Shown here piece by piece: positions 44,626-53,667 of a stretch of 64,000 bases of DNA. Origin of the DNA: Stakelama pacifica (lineage in GTDB: Bacteria > Pseudomonadota > Alphaproteobacteria > Sphingomonadales > Sphingomonadaceae); NCBI RefSeq assembly GCF_004361835.1, contig NZ_SNWD01000002.1:310001-374000 (forward strand), given 5' to 3'. The notes beneath the pieces were generated by a model, which saw only the letters and a program-made list of their open reading frames with translations, was not told the origin of the DNA and searched no databases. The stretch's first letter is position 1; every line of letters begins with the position of its first letter. The translations under genes were made by a program, and so were the position numbers.

Positions 44626-45176
44626 CAGGCGGGCGCCTGGCTCGGCACGCGGACGGGGAGGCCGTCGATGCTGCTCGTCCGCGCGGCCCATTTTTCGAGC
44701 CGCTCGCTATCGCTGACGCCCGAATGATATTTGGAAAGCGTCTGCCGCTCCCGCTCGAAGCGCATGATCGGAACGCCCCAGCCGCAGCTCGTTTGCAGCG
44801 TTTCGACGGCGATCACGAAAATCTGCCGCGTTCCCGGCAATGGGGTGAAATGCCCGATTAGTTCCTCCCATTCTGCGTCCTGCGGCAGCACGGCCCGGCC
44901 CCGGCCGTACAAACGCAGGATCAGTGCCGGATTTTCGAAGGCGCAGAACAGAATGGTGATGCGCCCGTCGGCGGCAAGATGCGCATTGGTCTCGTTCCCC
45001 GACCCGCCGACATCGAGATAGGCGACGGTGGAATCGTCCAGCACGCGGAAACAGTCCATCCCCTTGGGGCTGAGGTTGATCCGGGCCGCATCGGCAGCGG
45101 TCGCGACGAAGAATAGCGGCTGTTTCGCGATGAAGGCGCGATGGTCGTTCGTGATCGATTCGAAAAACTCGGCCAT
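44625..45176 (-). CDS. Pyridoxamine 5'-phosphate oxidase-family flavoprotein
   Basis: 183-residue FMN-binding split-barrel protein. LSPKGMDCFRVLDDSTVAYLDVGGSGNETNAHLAADGRITILFCAFENPALILRLYGRGRAV is the core, and the C-terminal SCGWGVPIMRFERERQTLSKY is the tail of this subfamily. Such proteins bind FMN or F420 and reduce unknown substrates; this is not the vitamin B6 enzyme itself, since key PLP residues are not evident. ATG 45176 is chosen from the family start. Confidence 0.85.
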   Translation of the reverse strand: MAEFFESITNDHRAFIAKQPLFFVATAADAARINLSPKGMDCFRVLDDSTVAYLDVGGSGNETNAHLAADGRITILFCAFENPALILRLYGRGRAVLPQDAEWEELIGHFTPLPGTRQIFVIAVETLQTSCGWGVPIMRFERERQTLSKYHSGVSDSERLEKWAARTSSIDGLPVRVPSQAPA

Positions 45177-45187
45177 TTGCCGCTCCG

Positions 45188-45216
45188 TTGACGGTTGCCG
45201 CCTATGCGCATAGCTT
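45188..45216 (+). promoter_or_regulatory. Candidate promoter and palindromic operator of ccdAB
   Basis: TTGACG (45188-45193), 17 bases, TAGCTT (45211-45216) is a possible sigma-70-type promoter. The 10-base perfect palindrome TATGCGCATA (45203-45212) overlaps the -10, and a near copy of half of it, TTATGCGTAT, follows at 45215-45224. CcdA-type antitoxins autoregulate at such sites; binding is inferred. The TAGCTT ends at the ccdA start, so the transcript would have almost no leader. Confidence 0.45.
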
Positions 45217-45468
45217 ATGCGTATGAAGCACGATGCCCTTCGATCTGGCAAGCGCAAAGCCGTCAACCTGTCGCTCGACACCGGCGTGGTGGCGGCTGCG
45301 CGCGAGGCGGGGCTGAACCTCAGCCAGATATGCGAGGCGGCGCTGCGCGATGCCGCGAAGAAGGAACGCGAAGCGAAGTGGCGCGAGGAGAATCGCGAAT
45401 GGATCGCTGCGAACAACGCATGGGTTGAAAAGAACGGCCTCCCCCTCGCCGAATTTCGCATGTTCTGA
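45217..45468 (+). CDS. ccdA: CcdA-family antitoxin
   Basis: 83-residue type II antitoxin. RKAVNLSLDTGVVAAAREAGLNLSQICEAALRDAAKK is the N-terminal ribbon-helix-helix, and the acidic/aromatic C-terminus (WREENREWIAANNAWVEKNGLPLAEFRMF) is the CcdB-binding part, nearly as in F-plasmid CcdA. ATG 45223 is the alternative start; neither has a ribosome site. The TGA overlaps the ccdB ATG (TGATG). Confidence 0.9.
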   Translation: MRMKHDALRSGKRKAVNLSLDTGVVAAAREAGLNLSQICEAALRDAAKKEREAKWREENREWIAANNAWVEKNGLPLAEFRMF

Positions 45469-45764
45469 TGGCGCAGTTCGATGTGGTGCGCCTGAACGGC
45501 GGCGCGCTTGCCGTGGATTGTCAGAGCGACCTGCTGCAGGGGATCAATACGCGATTCGTCGTGCCGTTGCGGCGTCCCGATGATTCGCCGCCGCGCCGTG
45601 AGCGGCTCAATCCCGTTTTTGCGATCGAAGGCGAGGACTGGGTGATGGTCACCCAGTTCGCGGGCGCGGTGATGGCGCGCGAGATCGAGGCAAGCCTTGG
45701 CTCGCTCGCCGATGATTATATTCGCATCACCGGCGCGCTCGACATGCTGATCTCAGGCTTCTGA
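45468..45764 (+). CDS. ccdB: CcdB-family toxin
   Basis: 98-residue toxin. The opening AQFDVVRLNGGALAVDCQSDLLQGINTRFVVPLR and RLNPVFAIEGEDWVMVTQFAGAV match CcdB, which poisons DNA gyrase by binding GyrA. F-plasmid CcdB ends in Trp-Gly-Ile, which is needed for gyrase poisoning; this protein ends in ISGF with no Trp. It may therefore have another target, or a weaker effect. Translation is coupled to ccdA. Confidence 0.88.
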   Translation: MAQFDVVRLNGGALAVDCQSDLLQGINTRFVVPLRRPDDSPPRRERLNPVFAIEGEDWVMVTQFAGAVMAREIEASLGSLADDYIRITGALDMLISGF

Positions 45765-45775
45765 AGCGGCGCGGG

Positions 45776-47203
45776 CTATACCGCCGTGCCGCCGACCGTC
45801 AGACCTTCGACCAGCAGCGTTGGCTGACCCACGCCTGCCGGAATCGACTGGCCGCCCTTGCCGCACATGCCGATGCCTTCGTCGAGCGCGAAATCGTTGC
45901 CGATGCCGGTGATCTGATTGAGCACCTTCGGCCCGTTGCCGATCAGCGTCGCGCCCTTGATCGGTGCGCCGATCTTGCCGTTCTCGACCTTATAGGCTTC
46001 GGTGCAGGAAAAGACGAACTTGCCCGACACGATATCGACCTGCCCGCCGCCGAAGCTCTTGGCATAGATGCCGTTCTTCATCCGACTCATCAACTCGCCG
46101 GGATCGTGGTTACCGGCGCGCATAAAGGTGTTGGTCATGCGCGGCATCGGCGCATGTTCGAAGCCCTGACGGCGGCCATTGCCGGTGGGTTCGACCCCCA
46201 TCAGCCGGGCGTTCATCCGGTCCTGCATATAGCCTTTCAGCACGCCATCCTCGATCAGCACATTTTCGCGCGTCGGCGTGCCTTCGTCATCGATCGACAG
46301 CGAGCCGCGCCGGTCGAGGATCGATCCGTCATCGACCACGGTGACGCCTTTTGCCGCGACCTGTTCGCCGATCCGGCCGGAAAACACGCTGGTGCCCTTG
46401 CGATTGAAATCGCCTTCCAGCCCGTGCCCGACCGCTTCGTGGAGCAGCACGCCGCACCACCCCGGTCCGAGCAGCACCGGCATCACGCCCGCAGGCGCAT
46501 CGACCGCTTCGAGATTGGTGAGCGCCTGTGCCAGCGCCATGTCGATCGCACGGTTCCACGTTTCCGGTTTGAGCAGATTGTCATAGAGCGCACGCCCGCC
46601 GAGCCCGAAGCTGCCGCTTTCGCGCCGACCGTTCGATTCGACGACGATATTGACGTTGAGCCGGGTGAGCGGGCGGATATCGGTCGCGACGAACCCGTCG
46701 GGGCGAACGATCTCAACCACCTGCCAGCTACCGATCAGTCCCACCGACACCTGCGCCACGCGGGGATCGCGCGCACGCGCTGCGGCGTCGATCGTCTGGC
46801 AAAGATTGACCTTGTCCGCGAAGGGGACGAGGTCGATCGGGTCGGCATCGGTATAAAGATGGCGGTTATTGTGGCGTGGCGGCGGTGCCTTTGCCTGTTT
46901 CGCCGGATCGATCAGCGCCATAGTCTCCCCCGCCCGCCGGATCGCATCGGCGGAAAGCTCATTGGCATGGGCGAAGGCGCTTACCTCGCCCGTCACGGCG
47001 CGCAGGCCGAACCCCGAATCATTATTGTACGACGCGCTGGTCAGCCGCCCGTCATCGAAAACGAAACTTTCCGATTTGCGATATTGCAGGAAAAGCTCGC
47101 CATCCTCTGCTTTGCCCAGCAGATCGGCGGTCAGGCGCTTTGCCGTTTCGGGGTCGAGCGAGTCGCGATACAGAAAGCCGCGCGGGTCGATAGTCGTGGT
47201 CAT
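45776..47203 (-). CDS. tldD: Metalloprotease TldD
   Basis: 475-residue subunit of the TldD/TldE (PmbA) zinc protease, which unfolds and cleaves small peptides such as microcin precursors and CcdA. The active-site motif is GVLLHEAVGHGLEGDFNRKGTS, with the family parts SLDPETAKRLTADLL at the start and EGIGMCGKGGQSIPAGVGQPTLLV at the end. TldD is reported to degrade the CcdA antitoxin in E. coli; here the ccdAB pair is its direct convergent neighbour, 11 bases away. That adjacency is suggestive but may be chance. Confidence 0.95.
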   Translation of the reverse strand: MTTTIDPRGFLYRDSLDPETAKRLTADLLGKAEDGELFLQYRKSESFVFDDGRLTSASYNNDSGFGLRAVTGEVSAFAHANELSADAIRRAGETMALIDPAKQAKAPPPRHNNRHLYTDADPIDLVPFADKVNLCQTIDAAARARDPRVAQVSVGLIGSWQVVEIVRPDGFVATDIRPLTRLNVNIVVESNGRRESGSFGLGGRALYDNLLKPETWNRAIDMALAQALTNLEAVDAPAGVMPVLLGPGWCGVLLHEAVGHGLEGDFNRKGTSVFSGRIGEQVAAKGVTVVDDGSILDRRGSLSIDDEGTPTRENVLIEDGVLKGYMQDRMNARLMGVEPTGNGRRQGFEHAPMPRMTNTFMRAGNHDPGELMSRMKNGIYAKSFGGGQVDIVSGKFVFSCTEAYKVENGKIGAPIKGATLIGNGPKVLNQITGIGNDFALDEGIGMCGKGGQSIPAGVGQPTLLVEGLTVGGTAV

Positions 47204-47262
47204 CCACCCGATATAGGAAGGATTGCGGCCAAGTCTAACGCCGCATGTCCCTTATCGTGCGT

Positions 47263-47511
47263 TCAGGCCGCTTCGCCCGAGGGGCTTGCACCCGATGCGA
47301 TGTCGGGAAGCTGCGACTGGTCCACGCCATCGGCAGGGCCGCCGATCAGGATGAAACGCCGGTCGCAATAGCCGCAATCGACATAACCATGTTCGTCGAT
47401 TTCCAGAAACACGCGCGGATGCCCCAATGCCGCGCCGCCCGGAATATCGGTGGCGCCGTCGCAGGAAACCCGGCGGGTGGTGACCTTGATCGTTTCAGGC
47501 GGAGCAATCAT
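47263..47511 (-). CDS. CHCC-type zinc-finger protein (NDUFS6/complex I-related)
   Basis: 82-residue protein. RRVSCDG followed by HPRVFLEI and the C-terminal DCGYCDRRFIL form the Cys-His-Cys-Cys zinc site of the mitochondrial NDUFS6-like family, which in alphaproteobacteria are small homologues of a complex I assembly subunit. A role in complex I is inferred from family. ATG 47511 (family start) is preferred to ATG 47529. Confidence 0.85.
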   Translation of the reverse strand: MIAPPETIKVTTRRVSCDGATDIPGGAALGHPRVFLEIDEHGYVDCGYCDRRFILIGGPADGVDQSQLPDIASGASPSGEAA

Positions 47512-47617
47512 GGGTCGATCCGATAGCAACGCTTCGGCGTCGCTGCAATCACCGTTGCGCAGCTTTTATGCGCGACAATGCTTGCGTCCGCAGCGCAGCG
47601 AGCGCATTTCCCCCGAT

Positions 47618-48547
47618 ATGAGCGAAGCGGCGATCAGGATCGAGGGTCTGAGCAAGACCTATGCAGGCGGCAAGCAAGCGCTGAACGATGTCACGTTCGA
47701 CGTGCCGCGCGGGCAGATTTTCGGGCTGCTCGGCCCCAATGGCGCGGGCAAATCCACGCTGATCAACATTCTTGCCGGGCTGGTGAACAAAACCGGCGGG
47801 TCGGCGAGCATCTGGGGCTTCGACATTGACGCGCACCCCCGCAATGCGCGCGGGTCGATCGGCATCGTGAATCAGGAAATTACCTTCGATCCGTTTTTCA
47901 CGCCCTTTGAAACGCTGGAAATTCAGGGCGGGCTATATGGCGTGCCAAAGGCGAAGCGCCGCTCAATGGAATTGCTTCGCGCCATGGGGCTGGAGGATAA
48001 GGCAAACGCCTATTCGCGCACGCTTTCGGGCGGCATGAAGCGGCGATTGATGGTGGCCAAGGCGATGGTCCATTCGCCGCCGGTGCTGGTACTCGACGAA
48101 CCGACCGCTGGCGTCGATATCGAGCTGCGCCAGCGGCTGTGGGAATATGTGCGCGGCCTCAACGATTCGGGCGTCACCGTGGTGCTGACGACCCATTATC
48201 TGGAAGAGGCCGAAGAGCTTTGCGACCGGATCGCGATCATCAATCAGGGGCAGCTGATCGCGAACGAACCTACCCGCGTGCTGATCGCACGGGCGCAGGA
48301 AAAGCTGGTCGAAGTGACGGTCGATCGCGACATCGCGACAGTGCCCGACAATCGCTGCTTCCAGAAGATCGAGCGCAAAGATGAGCGCACGCTATCGGTG
48401 CGGTTCGACAAGAGCGAAGTGAATGCGGGCGAAGTCCTCTCCGCGATTCAGCGCGACGGATACGGAATTGTCGATGTCGTGACGCGCGAGCCCGATCTGG
48501 AAGACGTCTTCCTGAACCTGACCCGCGCGGCGACGCAGGCGGCGTAA
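47618..48547 (+). CDS. ABC transporter ATP-binding protein, no permease adjacent
   Basis: 309-residue ABC-2-type ATPase. Walker A is GLLGPNGAGKSTLIN, the signature LSGGMKRRLMVAKAM, Walker B VLVLDEPTAGVD, and the switch His follows in TTHYLEEAEELCDRI. The C-terminal 90 residues are the extension typical of drug/lipid/NodI-type exporters. The partner permease, which normally follows, is absent: the next gene is a convergent esterase. ATG 47618 is the family start; the frame is open upstream. Confidence 0.9.
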   Translation: MSEAAIRIEGLSKTYAGGKQALNDVTFDVPRGQIFGLLGPNGAGKSTLINILAGLVNKTGGSASIWGFDIDAHPRNARGSIGIVNQEITFDPFFTPFETLEIQGGLYGVPKAKRRSMELLRAMGLEDKANAYSRTLSGGMKRRLMVAKAMVHSPPVLVLDEPTAGVDIELRQRLWEYVRGLNDSGVTVVLTTHYLEEAEELCDRIAIINQGQLIANEPTRVLIARAQEKLVEVTVDRDIATVPDNRCFQKIERKDERTLSVRFDKSEVNAGEVLSAIQRDGYGIVDVVTREPDLEDVFLNLTRAATQAA

Positions 48548-48551
48548 CCGC

Positions 48552-49454
48552 TTATCGGTGGTGGCGTTCGAAGAAGCGCCACATTGCGTGATTGTCGGCG
48601 ACCCATTCATGGCCCCGGCCATGATAGACCCAGGCGGTGACGCTGGTGCCGTCCTGACATTCGCCATAGCCGGTGACGAGCAGCTTGCCGGTAAAATCGA
48701 ACCGGCGCGGCCCTTCGGTACAACCGTCGAGCGCGGCCCAGCGGGCGAGCGCGGCATCCATCGAATATTGCCAATAGCCTGCGCCGCCTCCTTCCACCGG
48801 GTTCACCGTGTCCTTATCCCCGGCAAAGGCGAGCACTGACAGCGGCGCATCGGGGCGGCAGGTGGCCGGATCGGGGCGGGTCGGATCACTCTCCAGCGGA
48901 TTGCCTGCGCGAAGGCCGACGACCGGCGCGATCGCGGCGAACCGATCAGCAGCGACGCAGCCAAGCCATGACGTCATCCGCCCGCCGCCCGAAATCCCGG
49001 TGACATAGACGCGCGCCGGATCGACGCATCCTGCCTGAACCAGCGTGTCGATGGTGGTAAGGATATACGCGACGTCGTCGGGCACTTCCGGTCCCGGCAC
49101 CTTACCCGATACGGTGGGCACGCCGGGAATATTCCACGCATAGCCATCGCCCAGCGGGATCGCCGCGTCGGGCGCGACCAGCGCAAAGCCGCTGGCATCC
49201 GCCTCCGCCGCCAGCTTTGAATCGGCCAGCACGCCCTTCGCGCTCGACCCGCTGCCGTGCAGGACGAAGACCAGCGGCAGGCGGCCCTTCGCATCGTGCG
49301 GCAGGTAAAGCTGAACCGCCCGCCCGTCGGCGAGCGAAAGCGGCGCGGTCTCACCCGGCTTTCCCACCCCGCATAGCGCGTCGGCATGCGCCAGCGATGT
49401 GCCGCCCACCAGCGCGACGATCATCGAAAGACAGGCGAGCAGCCAGTTGCGCAT
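48552..49454 (-). CDS. Secreted polyhydroxyalkanoate-depolymerase/feruloyl-esterase-like hydrolase (LpqC family)
   Basis: 300-residue exported esterase. Signal peptide MRNWLLACLSMIVALVGGTSLAHA. The alpha/beta hydrolase core shows LPLVFVLHGSGSSAKG (oxyanion), the nucleophile in YVTGISGGGRMTSWL, an acid near FAGDKDTVNP, and the His in HGRGHEWV. Several cysteines (ALCGVGKP, GCVDP, LGCVAA, TCRPD) probably pair. Substrate (PHB or plant ester) cannot be told. Confidence 0.85.
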   Translation of the reverse strand: MRNWLLACLSMIVALVGGTSLAHADALCGVGKPGETAPLSLADGRAVQLYLPHDAKGRLPLVFVLHGSGSSAKGVLADSKLAAEADASGFALVAPDAAIPLGDGYAWNIPGVPTVSGKVPGPEVPDDVAYILTTIDTLVQAGCVDPARVYVTGISGGGRMTSWLGCVAADRFAAIAPVVGLRAGNPLESDPTRPDPATCRPDAPLSVLAFAGDKDTVNPVEGGGAGYWQYSMDAALARWAALDGCTEGPRRFDFTGKLLVTGYGECQDGTSVTAWVYHGRGHEWVADNHAMWRFFERHHR

Positions 49455-49571
49455 GAATATTCCTCTCTTTGGCGTCCTGACGACATGGGAAAGCGCGTAT
49501 AAGCGCTTGCGCCGCGATTGTCAGCGCGTAGGCAGGTGGTTTGACCTTCCCCCGTTCGAACGGAGCTATTC

Positions 49572-51161
49572 TTGGCCGGCACTCCTCATCACAGCGACGT
49601 CCTGATCATCGGTTCGGGCGCGGCGGGGCTGACCGCCGCCCTCAACCTCGCCGACCGGTTCCGGGTGACGGTGATTGCCAAGGGGCAGATGAACGAAGGC
49701 TCGACCGCCTGGGCGCAGGGCGGCATCGCGGCGGTGCTGGAACCCGGCGACACGTTCGAAAGCCATATCGAAGATACGATGATCGCGGGTGCTGGGCTGA
49801 ACGACCGCGAGGTGGTCGAGATGGTAGTCGGCGGCGCTCCCGCCGCGATCGAGCGGCTGATCGAGCTTGGCGTGCCGTTCAACAAGGAAGCGGGGGCGCT
49901 GCACCTCACGCGTGAGGGCGGGCACAGCCATCGGCGGATCGTCCATGTCGCCGACGCCACCGGCTGGGCGGTGCAGGAGGCGCTGCTCAACGCCGCGCTT
50001 GCCCATCGCAACATCACGTTGGTCCCCGACATGGTGGCGATCGACCTTGCCACCAGCCGGCATGAGCAGCGCTATTCGGGCGCGGGCAATGTCTGGGGCG
50101 TCTATGCGGTAAACAAGGAAACCAGCCGGGTGACGCTGTTCACCGCGCGCGCGACCGTGCTGGCGACCGGCGGGGCGGGTCGCGCCTATCTGTTCTCCAC
50201 CGCGCCGCGCGGCGCGACCGGGGACGGCATCGCCATGGCGTGGCGGGCGGGTGCGCGCGTCGCTAATATGGAGATGATGCAGTTCCACCCGACCTGCCTG
50301 TATAATCTGGAGGTCAAGAATTTCCTGATTACCGAGGCAGTGCGCGGCGAAGGCGGACATTTGCTCCTGCCCGACAGCGGCTATCGCTTCATGCCCGATT
50401 TCGACGAGCGTGCAGAGCTTGCCCCGCGCGACATCGTGGCGCGCGCGATCGACCATGAGATCAAGCGGCTGGGCCTCGATTATGTCCATCTCGACATTTC
50501 GCACCGCGATCCGGAATTCGTGAAAGGGCATTTCCCGAACATCTATGAAAAGCTGCTCACCCTCGGCATCGACATGACGAAGGAGCCGATCCCGGTGGTC
50601 CCGGCGCAGCATTATACCTGTGGCGGCGTGGTGGTGGATCGCGACGGGCGCACCGACCTTCCCGGCCTGTATGCGGCGGGCGAAGTGACGCAATCGGGGC
50701 TTCACGGCGCAAACCGGCTTGCCTCGAACAGCCTGCTCGAATGTTTCGTCTATGGCGATGCGGTGGCGAACCATATCGCCGGCTGCTGGGACGATCTGCC
50801 CGAACCGCCCGCCATCCGGCCATGGGACGAAAGCCGGGTGACCGATTCGGACGAAGAGGTCGTCATCAAGCAGAACTGGACCGAAATTCGCCGCTTCATG
50901 TGGAATTATGTCGGCATTGTCCGCACCACCAAGCGGCTGGAGCGCGCCGCGCATCGCATCAAGATGCTGGGCGATGAGATTTCCGATTATTACGGCCATT
51001 TCCGCGTAACGCCGGATCTGGTCGAACTGCGAAACCTGCATCAGGCGGCAGAGCTGATCGTGCGATCCGCGCTTGCCCGGCATGAAAGCCGGGGGCTGCA
51101 TTTCAATCTGGATTATCCAGCGCTGGCCGACGAGGCGCTCGACACCGTGCTTGTGCCCTGA
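49572..51161 (+). CDS. nadB: L-aspartate oxidase
   Basis: Oxidises L-aspartate to iminoaspartate, the first step of de novo NAD synthesis. The 529-residue flavoenzyme has the dinucleotide fold SDVLIIGSGAAGLTAALNLA, then EGSTAWAQGGIAA, HTREGGHSHRRIVH-like and the conserved TCGGVVVDRDGRTDLPGLYAAGEV and GLHGANRLASNSLLECFVYG. The TTG start at 49572 follows GGAG at 49562-49565 with 6-base spacing. Partner genes nadA and nadC are not in the window. Confidence 0.96.
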   Translation: MAGTPHHSDVLIIGSGAAGLTAALNLADRFRVTVIAKGQMNEGSTAWAQGGIAAVLEPGDTFESHIEDTMIAGAGLNDREVVEMVVGGAPAAIERLIELGVPFNKEAGALHLTREGGHSHRRIVHVADATGWAVQEALLNAALAHRNITLVPDMVAIDLATSRHEQRYSGAGNVWGVYAVNKETSRVTLFTARATVLATGGAGRAYLFSTAPRGATGDGIAMAWRAGARVANMEMMQFHPTCLYNLEVKNFLITEAVRGEGGHLLLPDSGYRFMPDFDERAELAPRDIVARAIDHEIKRLGLDYVHLDISHRDPEFVKGHFPNIYEKLLTLGIDMTKEPIPVVPAQHYTCGGVVVDRDGRTDLPGLYAAGEVTQSGLHGANRLASNSLLECFVYGDAVANHIAGCWDDLPEPPAIRPWDESRVTDSDEEVVIKQNWTEIRRFMWNYVGIVRTTKRLERAAHRIKMLGDEISDYYGHFRVTPDLVELRNLHQAAELIVRSALARHESRGLHFNLDYPALADEALDTVLVP

Positions 51162-51163
51162 CC

Positions 51164-52411
51164 TTACGCCTCCGGCTCTTTCTCGTCGCGCCGCCATGCT
51201 TTGAGATCGCCGAGATGCGACTTCTCCTCCTTCACCCGCAGGCCGAGTTTTTCGATCAGCCAGGGCATGGTAAGCCCCTGAACGAAGATCGAGAAAGCGA
51301 CGACCGCAAACGCCACGGTGATGATCGTGCTGCGTTCAGGGATCGAAGCGGGCAGCGCGAGTGCCAGCGCCAACGCCAATGCGCCGCGAAGCCCGCCCCA
51401 GAACAGCACATGCTTATATTTCCACGGCACCGCCAGCCGCGTCTTCGCGAACGCCGCCATCACCGGATAGACCGCCACCGCCCGGCCCAGTAGCGACAGG
51501 CCGGTGGCAAGCGCCGCTGCCTCCACCACCGCGAGGATGTGCATCTGCGTTTCGCGCACGCCGATTAACAGGAAGACCACCGAATTGGCGAGAAAAGCGA
51601 CATATTCCCAGTGGTTGAGCACGGCGGGCCGCCCGCTGTCCGAAATCGACCCCAGAAAGCCGTAATTGCCGACGATCAGCCCGGCGGTCAGCGTTGCGAG
51701 TACGCCCGAACAATGGAAATGTTCGGCAAGGATGAACGAGCCATAAGCGATCAGCATCGTGATCGTCACCTCGACCAGCCGGTCGCTCGTCCGCCCGGCA
51801 ATGAGGATCAGCGGCACCGCGACCGCCGCGCCCGACAGGATCGCGCCTGAGATATTGGTGACGAGATGCAGGCCGACCTCGCCTGCGCTGGCCCCCGCGC
51901 CGGTCGCGAACATCATCAGGATCGCAAAACCCACCGCCGCGACGCCGTCATTGAGCAGGCTTTCGGATTCGACCAGCAGATGCAGCCGCCGTTCGACATG
52001 CATCGTCTTGAACGCAGCGATCACCGCGACAGGATCGGTCGCCGCGATCAGCACCCCGAAAAAGGCAGCGCCCAGCCAGCTCCACCCGCTCAGCCAGTGC
52101 ATCCCCACCGTCACCACTGCGGCGGCGAGCAGCACGCCGAACGTGACGAGCGCGATCAGCAGCGGCAATTCGCGGCGAAACGGCTTCCACGGGATCTGGA
52201 TCGCCGCTTCGAACACCAAAGGCGGCAGCAGCACGAAGAAAATAAGGTCGGGGGTGAGGGTCAGCGGCACCGCGACGGGCAGCATCGCTATGGCTACCCC
52301 CGCCACCACCAGCCCGACGCTATAGGGCAGTTTCAGTCGGTGCGTCGCGATCGCGACGAGCGACGCCACGAACAGCAGGCCGCCCATCATCGTGAAGTCA
52401 AACTCTTGCAA
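51164..52411 (-). CDS. CPA1-family Na+/H+ antiporter (NhaP-like)
   Basis: 415-residue inner-membrane antiporter with about 12 helices. CPA1 residues are seen: the ATDPVAVIAAFK ion site, LVESESLLNDGVA (Ser/Glu/Asp of helix VI), and RGALALALALALPAS. The C-terminal tail is charged and cytoplasmic. The TTG start at 52411 is preferred because AGGGGGG lies just before it and the family begins at LQEFDFTMMGGLLF; the frame is open further upstream. It is divergent from the beta-lactamase gene. Confidence 0.9.
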   Translation of the reverse strand: MQEFDFTMMGGLLFVASLVAIATHRLKLPYSVGLVVAGVAIAMLPVAVPLTLTPDLIFFVLLPPLVFEAAIQIPWKPFRRELPLLIALVTFGVLLAAAVVTVGMHWLSGWSWLGAAFFGVLIAATDPVAVIAAFKTMHVERRLHLLVESESLLNDGVAAVGFAILMMFATGAGASAGEVGLHLVTNISGAILSGAAVAVPLILIAGRTSDRLVEVTITMLIAYGSFILAEHFHCSGVLATLTAGLIVGNYGFLGSISDSGRPAVLNHWEYVAFLANSVVFLLIGVRETQMHILAVVEAAALATGLSLLGRAVAVYPVMAAFAKTRLAVPWKYKHVLFWGGLRGALALALALALPASIPERSTIITVAFAVVAFSIFVQGLTMPWLIEKLGLRVKEEKSHLGDLKAWRRDEKEPEA

Positions 52412-52556
52412 AACCGCCCCCCTTTTTCGCACTTTGCCGCTACAATGCGGATATTCGTCGCATGTATCCAAAACTTCGCTTGCGGCCATGCCCTGTGTGA
52501 CCGCATGATCGGACCGGGCAAAGGGCAAATCAACCGTGGCGAGTACGCATAGAAAC

Positions 52557-53654
52557 ATGAAATTTTTCCGGGCGTTAACAATGGCTGCGATCGGCCCCGT
52601 GGTGATGACGGGTTGCGGATCGCATGGTGTGATCCCCGCCGGCCCCGATGCCTATGTCGCACCGCCCGTCCGCACCGTCGCGGTTCCGGTGCCGCCCCCT
52701 GCCCCCAAACCCAAGGAAGCGCCCGCCGCGCTGACCGCGATTATCCAGTCGGCGGTGCGCAATTTCGACGGCAAAGCGGGTGTTGCGGTCGAGAGCGTGG
52801 ATGACGGCTGGATCGTATCGGCGAACGGCGAAACGCTGATGCCGCAGCAAAGCGTCAGCAAGACCTGGGTCGCGATGACCGTGCTGGCGCAGCGCGATGA
52901 AGGGCGGCTGTCGCTCGACGATCCGCTGACGATCACCACCGCCGACCTGACGCTGTTTCACCAGCCGATCGCCGCGCTCGTGCAGAAAAATGGCGGTCGC
53001 TACACCAGCACGGTCGGCGAGATCATGAAACGCGCGCTCACCATGAGCGACAATACGTGCAACGACAAATTGCTGTGGCTGGTCGGCGGGCCGCCCGCAG
53101 TCCGCGCGTTTATCGAGAGCCGAAAGCTCGGCGCGATCCGGTTCGGCCCCGGCGAGCGGCTGCTGCAAAGCGGCACCGCCGGGCTTACCTGGCAGCAGCG
53201 CTATTCGCTGGGCCGCAATTTCTATCAGGCGCGCGCCGCGCTTCCCAATGAGGTGCGCGCCAAGGCGTTCAACGCCTATATCGCCGATCCGCCCGACGGT
53301 GCCGCGCCGGTCGCGATCGCCGACGCGCTCGCCCGGCTGAAGCGCGGGGAATTGCTGTCGGCGGGATCGACCAGCTGGCTGATCACCACGATGCAATCCT
53401 CGCATACCGGGCGCAACCGGCTGCGCGGGGAAGTGCCGGGCGACTGGCTGTTCGGGCACAAAACCGGTACCGGGCAGGATTTCGGCGGGCGCACGGCGGG
53501 CTATAACGATGTCGGCATCCTGACCGCGCCCGATGGCCGCAGCTATACGGTCGCGGTGATGATCGGCGACACCGCACGCACCATCCCGCAGCGCTGGGAA
53601 CTGATGCACACGGTAGTGAAAGCGATCGTGAACAGCGACCGCAACAGCCGGTAG
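52557..53654 (+). CDS. Class A beta-lactamase-like lipoprotein
   Basis: 365-residue serine hydrolase. The signal sequence ends in a lipobox, VMTG-Cys20, so it is probably membrane-anchored. Active-site motifs are in order: S-x-x-K at Ser99-Val-Ser-Lys102 (QQSVSKTW), Ser164-Asp-Asn166 (MSDNTCND), and Lys302-Thr-Gly304 (GHKTGTGQDFGG). A Pro-rich linker (VPPPAPKPKEAPAA) precedes the domain. The omega-loop Glu of class A enzymes is not obvious, so the deacylation step should be checked. Substrates (penicillins, cephalosporins) are unknown. Confidence 0.88.
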   Translation: MKFFRALTMAAIGPVVMTGCGSHGVIPAGPDAYVAPPVRTVAVPVPPPAPKPKEAPAALTAIIQSAVRNFDGKAGVAVESVDDGWIVSANGETLMPQQSVSKTWVAMTVLAQRDEGRLSLDDPLTITTADLTLFHQPIAALVQKNGGRYTSTVGEIMKRALTMSDNTCNDKLLWLVGGPPAVRAFIESRKLGAIRFGPGERLLQSGTAGLTWQQRYSLGRNFYQARAALPNEVRAKAFNAYIADPPDGAAPVAIADALARLKRGELLSAGSTSWLITTMQSSHTGRNRLRGEVPGDWLFGHKTGTGQDFGGRTAGYNDVGILTAPDGRSYTVAVMIGDTARTIPQRWELMHTVVKAIVNSDRNSR

Positions 53655-53667
53655 GGCGGCGCGTCAG

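Noticed and set aside
45776..47203. tldD as part of a toxin-antitoxin operon
   Set aside because: It is convergent with ccdAB and highly conserved as a core gene, so it is not in the same transcript.
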